Shown here: piece by piece, positions 34,836-43,212 of the stretch
Position numbering within the stretch: position 1 is the first letter of the stretch
Layout of the letters: each line of letters starts with the position of its first letter
Assembly: GCA_002397315.1 (NCBI GenBank)
Contig: DHAE01000003.1
Coordinates: 135,515-199,514 of the forward strand
Source of the DNA: Comamonadaceae bacterium UBA4962
GTDB taxonomy: Bacteria > Pseudomonadota > Gammaproteobacteria > Burkholderiales > Burkholderiaceae_C
Direction: 5' to 3'
DNA length: 64,000 nucleotides
Notes under the pieces: generated by a model
Told to the model about the DNA's origin: nothing
The model's input: the letters and a program-made list of their open reading frames with translations, nothing else
The model's database searches: none
Made by a program: the position numbers and the translations under genes

Positions 34836-36895
34836 ACCGGGCGCCCATCGACATCGCGTGGCGTTCCGTGTTCGCGGGGCTGCGCGAAGCGCTGTGGCTC
34901 GTGGACGGCCAGTCGCTCCAGGTCGTGCTCTGCAACCGCGCCGCCGAGGAATTGGCCGGCCGGACGGCGGAGGCGATGGAGGGCCGGCCCGTGCTCGACC
35001 TTGCGGCCACGCCGGAGGACATCGCGTTCTGGATGCAGGACCTTCCCGGCCTGCGTGCCGGCATCCGTTCGTATTCGGACCTGCTGCGCAGCGACGGCCG
35101 GCTCGTTCCGGTGGACCGCCGCGTCGCGGCCGTCGATTCTCCCGAGGGCATGCCGCTGCTGGTGCTGGGCATGGTGGACCGCAGCGAGCAGACCGCCGTC
35201 CAGGGCGAACTCGAACGGCTGATCTGCGAACTGCGGGCCACGCTCGATTCGGCCGCGGACGGCATGCTGGTGTGCGACATGGCCGGCCGCGTGCGGGCGT
35301 TCAACCAGCGGCTGGCCCTGCTCTGGAACATGCCTGCCGATCTGCTGGTGCAGCGCGACGACGCCGCGCTCGAAGCGCACATGGCGCGGCAGGTGGTCGA
35401 TGCCGATGCCTACCGCGCGCGGCTGCTGGGCATCGCCCAGTTCCCGGAGGAAGAGGCGACCGACATCCTGCACCTGCGCAGCGGCACCGTCATCGAGCGC
35501 CGCTCCGTGCCGCAGATCAGCCAGGGCCGGCCGATGGGGCGGGTGTATTCGTTCCGCGACCTCACCCTGCAGCACGCCGCGCAGAAGCGCATCGAGCAGC
35601 TCGCCTACAGCGACGTGCTGACGGGCCTGCCCAACCGCCTGCTGCTGTCGCGGTGCGTGGCCTCGGCCCTGGAGGAGTCGGCCATCTCCGGCGGGGGCTT
35701 CGCGATCCTGTTCATCGACCTGGACCGCTTCAAGATCATCAACGACTCGCTGGGGCACCTGTTCGGCGACCGCGTGCTGCAGCTCGTGGCGCAGCGCCTG
35801 CAGGCCTGCCTGCGCCAGTGCGACATGCTCTGCCGGCTCGGCGGCGACGAGTTCGTCATCCACCTGCATGCCGGCGAGGCCGCGGCCGCCGAAAGCGTGG
35901 CCCGCCGCATCCTCGACGAGATGCGCCAGCCTTTCGTGCTCGACGGCATGGGTTTCTCGATCCAGTGCAGCATCGGCATCGCGCTGCATCCGCAGGACGG
36001 CGCCACGCTGGACGACCTGATCAAGCAGGCCGACACGGCCATGTACCGCGTGAAGGAGCGCGGCCGGGGCAGCTACGGCTTCTACCAGCCGCAGATGAAC
36101 GCCGATCTGCTCTCGCGCATGCGGCTGGAGCATGCGATGCGGCAGGCACTGGACCAGGGGCATTTCGCGGTGCACTACCAGCCGCAGGTGGCGATGGACA
36201 CGGGCCGGGTCGTCGGGGCGGAGGCACTGCTGCGCTGGAACGACCCCGAACTCGGCGCGGTGTCGCCGGGCGTGTTCATTCCCCTGGCGGAGGAGTCGGG
36301 CTACATCGTCACGCTCGGCGCGTGGGTGCTGGAGCAGGCGATCCGCGAGGCCGCCGAGTGGATGCGCGCCGGCACGCCGCTCGTGGTGGCGGTGAACGTG
36401 TCCGCGCTGGAGTTCCGGCAGCCGGGCTTCGTCGAGCGGCTCGTGGCGCTGCTGCGCAGCCACCGCCTGCCGGCCTCGCTGCTGGAGCTGGAGCTGACCG
36501 AGACCATCCTGCTGCAGGATGCCCAGGAAATGGAGCAGCGCCTCGCCGCGCTGGCGGCGCTCGGCGTGGGCCTGTCGATCGACGATTTCGGCACGGGCTA
36601 TTCGAGTCTCGCCTACCTCAAGAAACTCGCGATCGACAAGCTGAAGATCGACCAGTCGTTCGTGCGTGGCCTGCCCGACGACGAAAGCGACCGCGCGATC
36701 ATCGAGGCGATCGTGCACATCGGCCGCGCGCTGCGCATCCAGGTGGTGGCCGAAGGGGTGGAGACACCGGAGCAGCGGCAGGCGCTGCAGGCCATGGAAT
36801 GCCACTACTTCCAGGGCTTCCTGGTCGCGCCGGGCCTGCCCGCGCAGACGTTCCGGGCGCTGGTCGCGCAGACGCCGCCGGAGTCCGCGCCGTAG
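34832..36895 (+). CDS. PAS-GGDEF-EAL c-di-GMP turnover protein
   Basis: A 687-residue protein without obvious membrane segments: two PAS-like domains (about 10-125 and 135-250), a GGDEF domain with intact RLGGDEF (about 347) and an EAL domain (about 435-680). EAL catalytic positions look intact: AEALLRW, NVSALEF, ELTETIL, IDDFGTGYSSL, LKIDQSF and AEGVET. It could make or break c-di-GMP; tandem proteins with a complete EAL are often phosphodiesterases. The TTG at 34832 overlaps the preceding stop (TTGA) and has GGGGAGGGC just upstream, so it is translationally coupled to the HD-GYP gene. Confidence 0.9.
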   Translation: MNRAPIDIAWRSVFAGLREALWLVDGQSLQVVLCNRAAEELAGRTAEAMEGRPVLDLAATPEDIAFWMQDLPGLRAGIRSYSDLLRSDGRLVPVDRRVAAVDSPEGMPLLVLGMVDRSEQTAVQGELERLICELRATLDSAADGMLVCDMAGRVRAFNQRLALLWNMPADLLVQRDDAALEAHMARQVVDADAYRARLLGIAQFPEEEATDILHLRSGTVIERRSVPQISQGRPMGRVYSFRDLTLQHAAQKRIEQLAYSDVLTGLPNRLLLSRCVASALEESAISGGGFAILFIDLDRFKIINDSLGHLFGDRVLQLVAQRLQACLRQCDMLCRLGGDEFVIHLHAGEAAAAESVARRILDEMRQPFVLDGMGFSIQCSIGIALHPQDGATLDDLIKQADTAMYRVKERGRGSYGFYQPQMNADLLSRMRLEHAMRQALDQGHFAVHYQPQVAMDTGRVVGAEALLRWNDPELGAVSPGVFIPLAEESGYIVTLGAWVLEQAIREAAEWMRAGTPLVVAVNVSALEFRQPGFVERLVALLRSHRLPASLLELELTETILLQDAQEMEQRLAALAALGVGLSIDDFGTGYSSLAYLKKLAIDKLKIDQSFVRGLPDDESDRAIIEAIVHIGRALRIQVVAEGVETPEQRQALQAMECHYFQGFLVAPGLPAQTFRALVAQTPPESAP

Positions 36896-36908
36896 CCTGG
36901 CGTGGAAG

Positions 36909-36940
36909 GAAAAAAGCGCCGCGGGGTGAACCGCGGCGCT
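36909..36940 (-). terminator. intrinsic terminator of 6S RNA
   Basis: On the minus strand AGCGCCGCGG pairs with CCGCGGCGCT across a 6-nt loop and is followed by a run of T. The T-run lies only on the minus side, so it ends transcription coming from 6S RNA/zapA, although the hairpin also trails the forward GGDEF-EAL gene. Confidence 0.88.
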
Positions 36941-36951
36941 CGGGGCAAGAG

Positions 36952-37128
36952 GGTGTCCGCAGTGGCCACCGAATCCTCATCCTGAACCGGGGGTTCAGGG
37001 GGGCGAGGGCAGCCAGGCGTTGGGTTCATCTGACGCGAGATGATCACGCTTGCCGGGCAATGTACCAAGCCCGTGCTCAGTGAGCATTGGTTCAAGGAAA
37101 TATAAGACCCGGCGGCACTGCGGACGCC
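36952..37128 (-). ncRNA. ssrS: 6S RNA
   Basis: About 177 nt downstream of zapA, the classical ssrS location. The ends pair into a long closing stem: 5' GGCGTCCGCAGTG with 3' CACTGCGGACACC. The interior has the hairpin CCTGAACC-CCC-GGTTCAGG, like the CTTGAACC/GGTTCAAG of E. coli 6S RNA, around an expected open central bubble. 6S RNA mimics an open promoter and sequesters sigma-70 RNA polymerase in stationary phase. It has its own promoter (TACAAT) and terminator. Exact ends are estimated from pairing and the promoter. Confidence 0.88.
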
Positions 37129-37131
37129 TCC

Positions 37132-37160
37132 ATTGTAGGCACCCCGGGCGACCTTTGGAA
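37132..37160 (-). promoter_or_regulatory. sigma-70 promoter of 6S RNA
   Basis: A minus-strand -10 TACAAT (37132-37137) lies 17 nt from a weak -35 TTCCAA (37155-37160). The predicted start near 37125 agrees with the first paired base of the 6S closing stem. Confidence 0.7.
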
Positions 37161-37180
37161 GCGCAGGGTCGCCGGATTCT

Positions 37181-37645
37181 TCAGGCCGGCCGGCGCTCGT
37201 CGCCGAGCGCGTGGTCGAGGCGCCGCAGCAGCGCCTCCAGCGCGTCGCCGGCGGAGGGCTCGCCCGCGGACAGATCGTGCCGGACCGGTTCGGTGGCGGG
37301 TCCGCCGGCCGCCATGGGGGCGGATGCGGGCGCCGTGTCCTGCAGCGGCTGGGCTTCCTGCAGTTCCTGCGCTGCAGGCGGCGCAGCGGGTTCGCTGCCC
37401 GACAGCGCCCCGGCATCGGCGGATTCCGGCGCGGCGGCACGCTCTTCCTGGTCCGCCAGTTCGAAAGCGAGATTCAGGGCCGCCAGCACGGCGATGCGCT
37501 CGCGCGCCCGCACCTTGCCGGCATCGCGGATGCGGGTCATGGCCGCGTCCACGCGCCCGACGGCCTGCAGCAGCCGCTCCTGCTGCCCTTCGGGACAGGC
37601 GAGCCGGTAGCTCTGCTGCATGATCTGCACTTCGATCTGGTTCAT
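37181..37645 (-). CDS. zapA: cell division protein ZapA
   Basis: ZapA binds and bundles FtsZ at mid-cell. Residues 1-70 match the family: MNQIEVQIMQQSYRLACPEG, then a long helix with RVDAAMTRIRDAGKVRARERIAVLAALNLA (cited in part). The rest (about 75-154) is an Ala/Pro/Glu-rich extension absent from the about 109-residue E. coli protein. The start overlaps the stop of the coiled-coil gene upstream (ATGA), and 6S RNA lies directly downstream, a conserved gene order. Confidence 0.92.
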   Translation of the reverse strand: MNQIEVQIMQQSYRLACPEGQQERLLQAVGRVDAAMTRIRDAGKVRARERIAVLAALNLAFELADQEERAAAPESADAGALSGSEPAAPPAAQELQEAQPLQDTAPASAPMAAGGPATEPVRHDLSAGEPSAGDALEALLRRLDHALGDERRPA

Positions 37646-37890
37646 TCGGCGTCCTTCGGGGGATCGTTCGGGCCGGCCGGCGCGGCATCCTGCGCGGCGG
37701 GCAGCTTCTCGAGCAGCGCGTCCACGCGCATGCGGGCGGTGCTCAGGCGCGAGCGCAGCGAATCGCGTTCCTGCGTGAGCGAGACCACCTGGGCCGTGAG
37801 CAGGGCATTCGCGCGCTGCAGCTCGGCATGGCGCGCGAGCAGCCGCTCGACACGTTCGGTGATCTGGTCGAGGGGAGAGGGAGAATCCAT
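37642..37890 (-). CDS. ZapB-like / TIGR02449-family coiled-coil protein
   Basis: An 82-residue protein that is largely coiled coil (residues 6-65; ITERVERLLARHAELQRANALL), with a short Ala/Pro-rich tail. Small coiled-coil genes of this kind (TIGR02449/DUF904-like) lie just upstream of zapA in many proteobacteria and probably act at the division ring. It overlaps zapA by 4 nt. GGGAGAGGGAGA precedes the ATG at 37890. Confidence 0.8.
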   Translation of the reverse strand: MDSPSPLDQITERVERLLARHAELQRANALLTAQVVSLTQERDSLRSRLSTARMRVDALLEKLPAAQDAAPAGPNDPPKDAE

Positions 37891-38000
37891 CCGGTCGATT
37901 GTAGGTGGCGATGCGCGCGCGCCGCAGGGCCGGCGCCCGCGCTGTCCGCCGTGGCGCAGGTGGACATGCATCGAAACGTGAACAGGCCGTAAAATCGGCT

Positions 38001-38235
38001 CCGTTGGTGCCTGCGGTTCCTGGTTCACAGGCCGCGGTTCAACGGGAAGCAGGGAGGCGCCGTCCGCCATGGGCGCGCCGTGCCTGCGCTGCCCCCGCAA
38101 CGGTCCATGGAAGAAGCCTGCCGCCTTTGGGCGCGCCGGCCTTCTCGCCTCCTTCACGAAGCCACTGGGCGCCTTGAACAAGCGCCTGGGAAGGCGTCGG
38201 AGCGCGTCCATCCATCAGCCCGGATACCGGCCAAC
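38001..38235 (+). promoter_or_regulatory. cobalamin riboswitch
   Basis: The leader of btuB carries the conserved blocks of an AdoCbl riboswitch in order: GGTGCC (38006), the core CTGCCCCCGCAACGGT (about 38088-38104), GCCTGCCGCC (about 38114), GCCACTG (38161-38167) and GCCCGGATACCGGCC (38218-38232). Cobalamin binding would be expected to reduce expression of btuB and the coupled cob/btu genes. It fills most of the 444-nt gap between the divergent zapB-like gene and btuB. Confidence 0.93.
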
Positions 38236-38334
38236 ACGGAGGCCGCACCCCGATGCTCACCGCGCGGGGCGCGGCCGTGTCGCCCAATGCCGGCGGGGAG
38301 GCCGGCGCGGGCCCGCTTTCTGCCCACCGTTTCC

Positions 38335-40203
38335 ATGCATTCTCCGATCTCCCGACCCCGCGGCGCCGCCGGCGCGCGCGCGAACTCGCCCCTGCGCCGC
38401 ACCCCCATGGCGCTGGCCCTGCTGGCCGCAGGCCTGCTGCCCTCCCTGGCCGCCGCCCAGACCGCGACACTCCGCGAAACCGTGGTCACCGCGACCCGCA
38501 CGCCCCAGCCGCTCGCGGACCTCGTGGCCGACGTGTCCATCGTGGACCGCGAGACCATCGAGACCAGCGGCGCCACCGGCCTGGTCGACGTGCTGGCCCG
38601 CGTGCCGGGCGTCGAGATCTCGCGCAACGGCGGGCCGGGCACCACGACCAGCCTGTACCTGCGCGGCGCGGAGCAGCGCTTCACGGCCGTCTACATCGAC
38701 GGCGTGCGCATGGATTCGCAGACCACGGGCGGCGCCCCCTGGGAGGCGATCCCGCTCGGCCTCATCGACCGCATCGAGGTGCTGCGCGGCCCGGCCGCCG
38801 CCGTGTACGGCTCGGACGCCGTGGGCGGGGTCATCCAGATCTTCACGCGCAAGGGCGAAGGCCCGGCGCAGCCCTACGTGGGCATCGGCGCCGGCAGCCA
38901 CGGCACCTACAAGGCCGAGGCCGGCGTGAGCGGCTCGGCGGGCGAGGGCCGCGCCGTGGATTACGCGCTGGGCCTGGAGCGCGAGATCAGCGACGGCTTC
39001 AACGCCCGCCCCATCGCGGGCCAGAACCCCGACAAGGACGGCCTGCGCCGTTCCGCCGTGAACGCGCGCGTGGGCCTGCAGATCGATCCGCGCCAGCGCA
39101 TCGAGGGCACGCTGCTGGGCGCCGACACCAACGCGGGCTACGACACCGCGCCCCTGGGCAACGACGACCGCGCACTGCACCGCATGCATGCGCTGGGGCT
39201 GAACTGGCGCGCGCAGTGGACCGGGCACTACACCACGCGCCTGTCGGTCACCGATTCGCGCGACCGCTACGAGACGCGTCCGTCCCCCTACCTCACCGAC
39301 ACGCGCCTGCGCGGCTACCTCTTCCAGAACGAGTGGCGGCAGGGCGGGCACCTCGTCACCGCGGCGCTCGAGCGCCGCGAAGACCATCTGAGCAACGGCG
39401 AGATCGACGGCGACCGCTCGCAGGACGCGCTGGCGCTCGGCTACGGCTTCACCGCCGGCCCGCACGCGGTGCAGCTCAACGCCCGCCACGACTCCGACAG
39501 CGAGTTCGGCGGCCACACCACCGGCAGCATCGCCTACGGCTACGCGATCACGCCGCAGTGGCGTGCGACGGCATCGGCCGGCACCTCGTTCCGCGCGCCC
39601 ACGCTCTACCAGCGCTTCAGCCCCTACGGCGTCGCCTCGCTGCAACCCGAAGAGGGCCGCAACGTGGAACTGGGCCTGCGCTGGGCGCAGGGCGCGAGCA
39701 GCGCGTCGATCGTGGCCTACCGCAACCGCGTGAAGAACCTCATCGTGTTCGGCGCGGCCGGTCCCTGCCGGGACGACTTCGGCTGCTACGCCAACGCGGG
39801 CCGCGCGCGCTACGAGGGCGTGACGCTCTCGGCCCAGCACACGCTGGGCGCCGTGCAGCTTCGCGCGTCGGTCGATCTGCAGAACCACCACGACGAAACC
39901 ACCGGCCGCCAGCTGGCGCGCCGCGCCAAGCGCCACGCCACGCTGGGCGCCGACACGCGCATCGCCGGCTGGACGGTGGGCTCCGAAGTGCAGGCCGAGG
40001 GCCGGCGCTTCGACAACGCCGCCAACACCACGGTGCTGGGCGGCTACACGCTCGTCAACCTGTACGCCAGCACGCGCGTGGCGCAGGACACGACGCTGCT
40101 GGCCCGGGTGGACAACATCGCCGACAAGAACTACCAGACCGCGCGCACCTACGCGCAGGCGGGCCGCACGTTCTACGTGGGCCTGAAGTGGGCGCCGCGT
40201 TGA
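38335..40203 (+). CDS. btuB: TonB-dependent vitamin B12 receptor
   Basis: An outer-membrane receptor of 622 residues (E. coli BtuB 614). A basic leader and signal core (MALALLAAGLLPSLAAAQ) are followed by the TonB box ETVVTATRTPQ. The plug comes next (about 55-170; VPGVEISRNGGPGTT, YIDGVRMDSQT, IDRIEVLRGPAAAVYGSDAVGG is split here as IDRIEVLRGP and YGSDAVGGVI) and then the barrel. It imports corrinoids using TonB energy. ATG 38335 starts 100 nt after the riboswitch; an ATG at 38407 is also possible. The riboswitch makes the corrinoid assignment secure. Confidence 0.95.
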   Translation: MHSPISRPRGAAGARANSPLRRTPMALALLAAGLLPSLAAAQTATLRETVVTATRTPQPLADLVADVSIVDRETIETSGATGLVDVLARVPGVEISRNGGPGTTTSLYLRGAEQRFTAVYIDGVRMDSQTTGGAPWEAIPLGLIDRIEVLRGPAAAVYGSDAVGGVIQIFTRKGEGPAQPYVGIGAGSHGTYKAEAGVSGSAGEGRAVDYALGLEREISDGFNARPIAGQNPDKDGLRRSAVNARVGLQIDPRQRIEGTLLGADTNAGYDTAPLGNDDRALHRMHALGLNWRAQWTGHYTTRLSVTDSRDRYETRPSPYLTDTRLRGYLFQNEWRQGGHLVTAALERREDHLSNGEIDGDRSQDALALGYGFTAGPHAVQLNARHDSDSEFGGHTTGSIAYGYAITPQWRATASAGTSFRAPTLYQRFSPYGVASLQPEEGRNVELGLRWAQGASSASIVAYRNRVKNLIVFGAAGPCRDDFGCYANAGRARYEGVTLSAQHTLGAVQLRASVDLQNHHDETTGRQLARRAKRHATLGADTRIAGWTVGSEVQAEGRRFDNAANTTVLGGYTLVNLYASTRVAQDTTLLARVDNIADKNYQTARTYAQAGRTFYVGLKWAPR

Positions 40204-41642
40204 GCGGGCCTGCGGACCCGGCCGGCACGATCCGCTGCCCGGCGATCGCCATCGCGGCGCCATCGTCGGGGCAGGGGAAGACCACGGTCACGGCCGCGCT
40301 GGCGCGCCTGCATGCGCGGCAGGGGCGGCGCGTGCGCGTGTTCAAGTGCGGGCCGGATTTCCTCGACCCCTGCTGGCTGGAGCGGGCGAGCGGCGCGCCG
40401 GTACACGCCATCGATCTCTGGATGACCGGCGAGCAGGACGCGGCGGAGCGCCTGCATGCCGCCGCGCAGGAGGCCGACCTGGTCCTGATCGAAGGCGTGA
40501 TGGGCCTCTTCGACGGCACGCCGAGCCTCGCCGACCTGGCGCGGCGCTTCGGCCTGCCGGTACTCGCGGTGGTCGATGCATCGGCCATGGCGGGCACCTT
40601 CGGGGCGCTGGCCTGGGGCCTGCGCCACTACCGGCCCGGCCTGCCGTGGGCGGGCGTGCTGGCCAACCGCGTGGGCAGTGCGCGCCATGCGGGCATGCTG
40701 CGCGACAGCCTCGCCGATCCGCAGGACTGGCTGGGGGCGCTCGCGCGCATCGCGCCGCCCGAAGCCGCCGATGCCCCCACGCCCGCGCGGCAGCGGGCAG
40801 GCCTGCTGCCCGAGCGTCACCTGGGCCTGGTGGCCGCGCACGAGCTGGAGGACGGCCTCGCGCGCCTGGACCGCGCCGCCGACGCGCTCGCGCAGACGCC
40901 GCTCGGCCAGATGTCGATCGATGCGTTGCGGCAGCGCTTCCCGGTGCCGTTCGCCGCGCCCGCGCCGCGCCCGCCGGTGCCGCCGCTGCTGTCGGGCCGC
41001 ACCGTGGCCGTGGCGGACGATGCCGCCTTCTGCTTCGTCTACCGCGCCAACCTGGACACGCTGCAGGCCCTGGGCGCGCACGTGGTGCGGTTCTCGCCGC
41101 TGGGCGATGCCGCGCTGCCGCCCTGCGATGCCGTGTGGCTGCCGGGCGGCTACCCGGAGCTGCATGCGGACCGCCTCGCCGCCAACACCGGCATGCAGGC
41201 CAGCCTGCGGGCCCACGTGGAAGCCGGCCGGCCGGTGTGGGCAGAATGCGGCGGCATGATGGCGCTCTTCGAATCGATCCTGCTCGCGGACGGCACCCGC
41301 AAGCCGCTCTGGGGCCTGCTGCCGGGCCATGTCGCCATGCAGCGGCGCCTGGCCGCCCTGGGTCCGCAGGAGCTGGACCTGCAGGGCCACGTGCTGCGTG
41401 GCCACACCTTCCACTACTCGACCTGCGAGAGCAGCGCGGCGGTGCGTGCGCGCACCACGCGGCCGCAGCAGGGGCAGGAGGAGGGCGGCGGTGCCGGCGG
41501 CGAGGCGTTCTACCGCCATGGCAGCATCCAGGCGAGCTATTTCCATGCGTGGTTCCCGTCCAGCCCCCATGCTGCGGCGTCGCTGTTCGGCGCGGAGGGC
41601 GCGCCGCGGGCGGTGGCCGATCCGCAGGAGGCCTCGGCATGA
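40200..41642 (+). CDS. cobB: cobyrinic acid a,c-diamide synthase (CobB/CbiA)
   Basis: A glutamine-dependent amidotransferase that amidates the a and c side chains of cobyrinic acid with ATP. The ATPase domain starts with APSSGQGKTTV and FKCGPDFLDP. The class-I glutaminase domain has YPELHADRLAAN and the nucleophile Cys350 in AECGGMMAL. I chose TTG 40200, overlapping the btuB stop (TTGA); GTG 40188 is an alternative. There is no ATG nearby. An Ala/Gly/Gln-rich insertion (about 425-440) is unusual. It overlaps cobU by 4 nt. Confidence 0.93.
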   Translation: MSGPADPAGTIRCPAIAIAAPSSGQGKTTVTAALARLHARQGRRVRVFKCGPDFLDPCWLERASGAPVHAIDLWMTGEQDAAERLHAAAQEADLVLIEGVMGLFDGTPSLADLARRFGLPVLAVVDASAMAGTFGALAWGLRHYRPGLPWAGVLANRVGSARHAGMLRDSLADPQDWLGALARIAPPEAADAPTPARQRAGLLPERHLGLVAAHELEDGLARLDRAADALAQTPLGQMSIDALRQRFPVPFAAPAPRPPVPPLLSGRTVAVADDAAFCFVYRANLDTLQALGAHVVRFSPLGDAALPPCDAVWLPGGYPELHADRLAANTGMQASLRAHVEAGRPVWAECGGMMALFESILLADGTRKPLWGLLPGHVAMQRRLAALGPQELDLQGHVLRGHTFHYSTCESSAAVRARTTRPQQGQEEGGGAGGEAFYRHGSIQASYFHAWFPSSPHAAASLFGAEGAPRAVADPQEASA

Positions 41643-42274
41643 GCGACAGCACGGCGTCGGCGCTTTCCGTCGCACGCAGCGAACTCATCCTGGGCGGCCA
41701 GAAGAGCGGCAAGTCACGGCGCGCGGAAGCACTGGCGCGTGCCTGGGTGGACGCCTCCCCCGCGCACCGCGCGGTGTTCGTCGCCACCGGGCAGGCCTGG
41801 GACGACGAGATGCGCGAACGCATCGCGCGCCACCAGCGCGAGCGCGCGGTGCGCGTGCCCGGCATGCAGACGGTGGAGGCGCCGCGCGACGTGGCGGGTG
41901 CCCTGGTCCGGCATTCGGGGCCGGAAACCATCGTCGTGGTCGATTGCCTGACGCTCTGGCTCACGCAGTGGCTGATGCCCCTGCCGGAACCGGGCGGGGA
42001 TGTCGCGCCCGCCGACGGTCTGGAGCCGGCCGCCGCGTTCGAAACCCAGTGCCGCGAGTTCCTGCGGGCGGTCCGGCAGTCGGCCGGGCCGGTCGTGATC
42101 GTCGGCAACGAGATCGGGCTGGGCGTCATCCCCATGGGCCGCGAGGTGCGTGCCTTCGTGGATGCGCTGGGCGTGCTCAACCAGCGCACGGCCGAGGCCT
42201 GCGACCGGGTCACGCTGGTGGCGGCCGGTTTGCCGCTCACGCTCAAGCAGGAGGCAGGGCCATGGCAGTCCTGA
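41639..42274 (+). CDS. cobU: adenosylcobinamide kinase / adenosylcobinamide-phosphate guanylyltransferase
   Basis: A 211-residue bifunctional enzyme that phosphorylates adenosylcobinamide and adds GMP to give AdoCbi-GDP. Motifs: P-loop LILGGQKSGKSRRAE (about 17-31), FVATGQAWDDEMRERIARHQ with the catalytic-site His, VVDCLTLWLTQW and VIVGNEIGLGVIP. Genes overlap on both sides (cobB by 4 nt, btuF by 13 nt), so it belongs to a tightly coupled operon. Confidence 0.95.
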   Translation: MSDSTASALSVARSELILGGQKSGKSRRAEALARAWVDASPAHRAVFVATGQAWDDEMRERIARHQRERAVRVPGMQTVEAPRDVAGALVRHSGPETIVVVDCLTLWLTQWLMPLPEPGGDVAPADGLEPAAAFETQCREFLRAVRQSAGPVVIVGNEIGLGVIPMGREVRAFVDALGVLNQRTAEACDRVTLVAAGLPLTLKQEAGPWQS

Positions 42275-43212
42275 ACGGCATCCATCGCGCGGCGGCGGCG
42301 CTTTCCGCAATCCTGTGCGTGGCTCCGGTGCCCGCGAGGGCACAGGCCGTGCCGACCCCTGCGGCACCCACCGCTTCCACGGCATCCGCGGCGCCGGCCG
42401 GCCCGATCACGATCGTCGACGGAAGGGGCCGCCGGATCACGTTCGCGCGGCCGCCGCAGCGCATCGTGAGCGTGCTGCCCTCGCTCACCGAATCGGTGTG
42501 CGCGCTGCAGCAGTGCGCGCGGCTGGTGGGCGTGGACCGCTATTCCAATTGGCCCGAGGCCGTGCGCGGGCTGCCGCAGATGGGCGGCGGCATCGATCCG
42601 AACATCGAAGCCATCGTGGCGCAGCGGCCCGACGTGGTGTTGCTCGCCACCAGCTCGCGCGCGAGCGACCGGCTGGAGGCGCTGGGCATTCCCGTGGTGG
42701 CGCTGGAGCCCAAGACGCATGCCGGCGTGCGCGACGTGCTGCGCACGCTGGGCACGCTGCTGGCCGTGCCGCCCGAGCAGGGTGCCGACCGTGTCTGGCG
42801 CGAGATCGATGCCGGCGTGCAGGCGGCCGCCCAGTCGCTGCCGCCGAAGGCGCGCGGCGTGCGCGTGTACTTCGAGGTGAGCCGCGGGCCCTACGCGGCG
42901 GGCACCGCGTCCTTCATCGGAGAGACGCTCGCGCGCCTGGGCGCCCGCAATGTGGTGCCGCCCGAGCTGGGTCCCTTCCCGCGGCTCAACCCCGAATTCG
43001 TCGTGCGCGCCCAGCCCGACGTGCTCATGGTGGGCAACAGCAGCATGCAGGCCCTGGTGCCGTATCCCGGCTGGGACAGCCTGCGCGCGGTGCGTGCGCA
43101 GCGCGTGTGCCTGTTCTCGCCGGCGGAAGCCGACGTGGCCGTGCGGCCCGGCCCGCGCATGGCGGATGCGGCGCGCATCATGGCACGCTGCCTCGCGGAC
43201 AAGGCCCCATGA
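42262..43212 (+). CDS. btuF: cobalamin ABC transporter, periplasmic binding protein
   Basis: A 316-residue helical-backbone binding protein. The signal peptide ends near ARAQA (about residue 28). After a Pro/Ala-rich spacer come the family motifs RIVSVLPSLTESVCAL, VGVDRYSNWPEAVRGLPQMGG and AQRPDVVLLATSS. BtuF hands corrinoids from BtuB to BtuCD. GGAGG precedes the ATG at 42262, which lies inside cobU. It overlaps btuC by 4 nt. Context makes cobalamin more likely than heme or siderophore. Confidence 0.9.
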   Translation: MAVLNGIHRAAAALSAILCVAPVPARAQAVPTPAAPTASTASAAPAGPITIVDGRGRRITFARPPQRIVSVLPSLTESVCALQQCARLVGVDRYSNWPEAVRGLPQMGGGIDPNIEAIVAQRPDVVLLATSSRASDRLEALGIPVVALEPKTHAGVRDVLRTLGTLLAVPPEQGADRVWREIDAGVQAAAQSLPPKARGVRVYFEVSRGPYAAGTASFIGETLARLGARNVVPPELGPFPRLNPEFVVRAQPDVLMVGNSSMQALVPYPGWDSLRAVRAQRVCLFSPAEADVAVRPGPRMADAARIMARCLADKAP

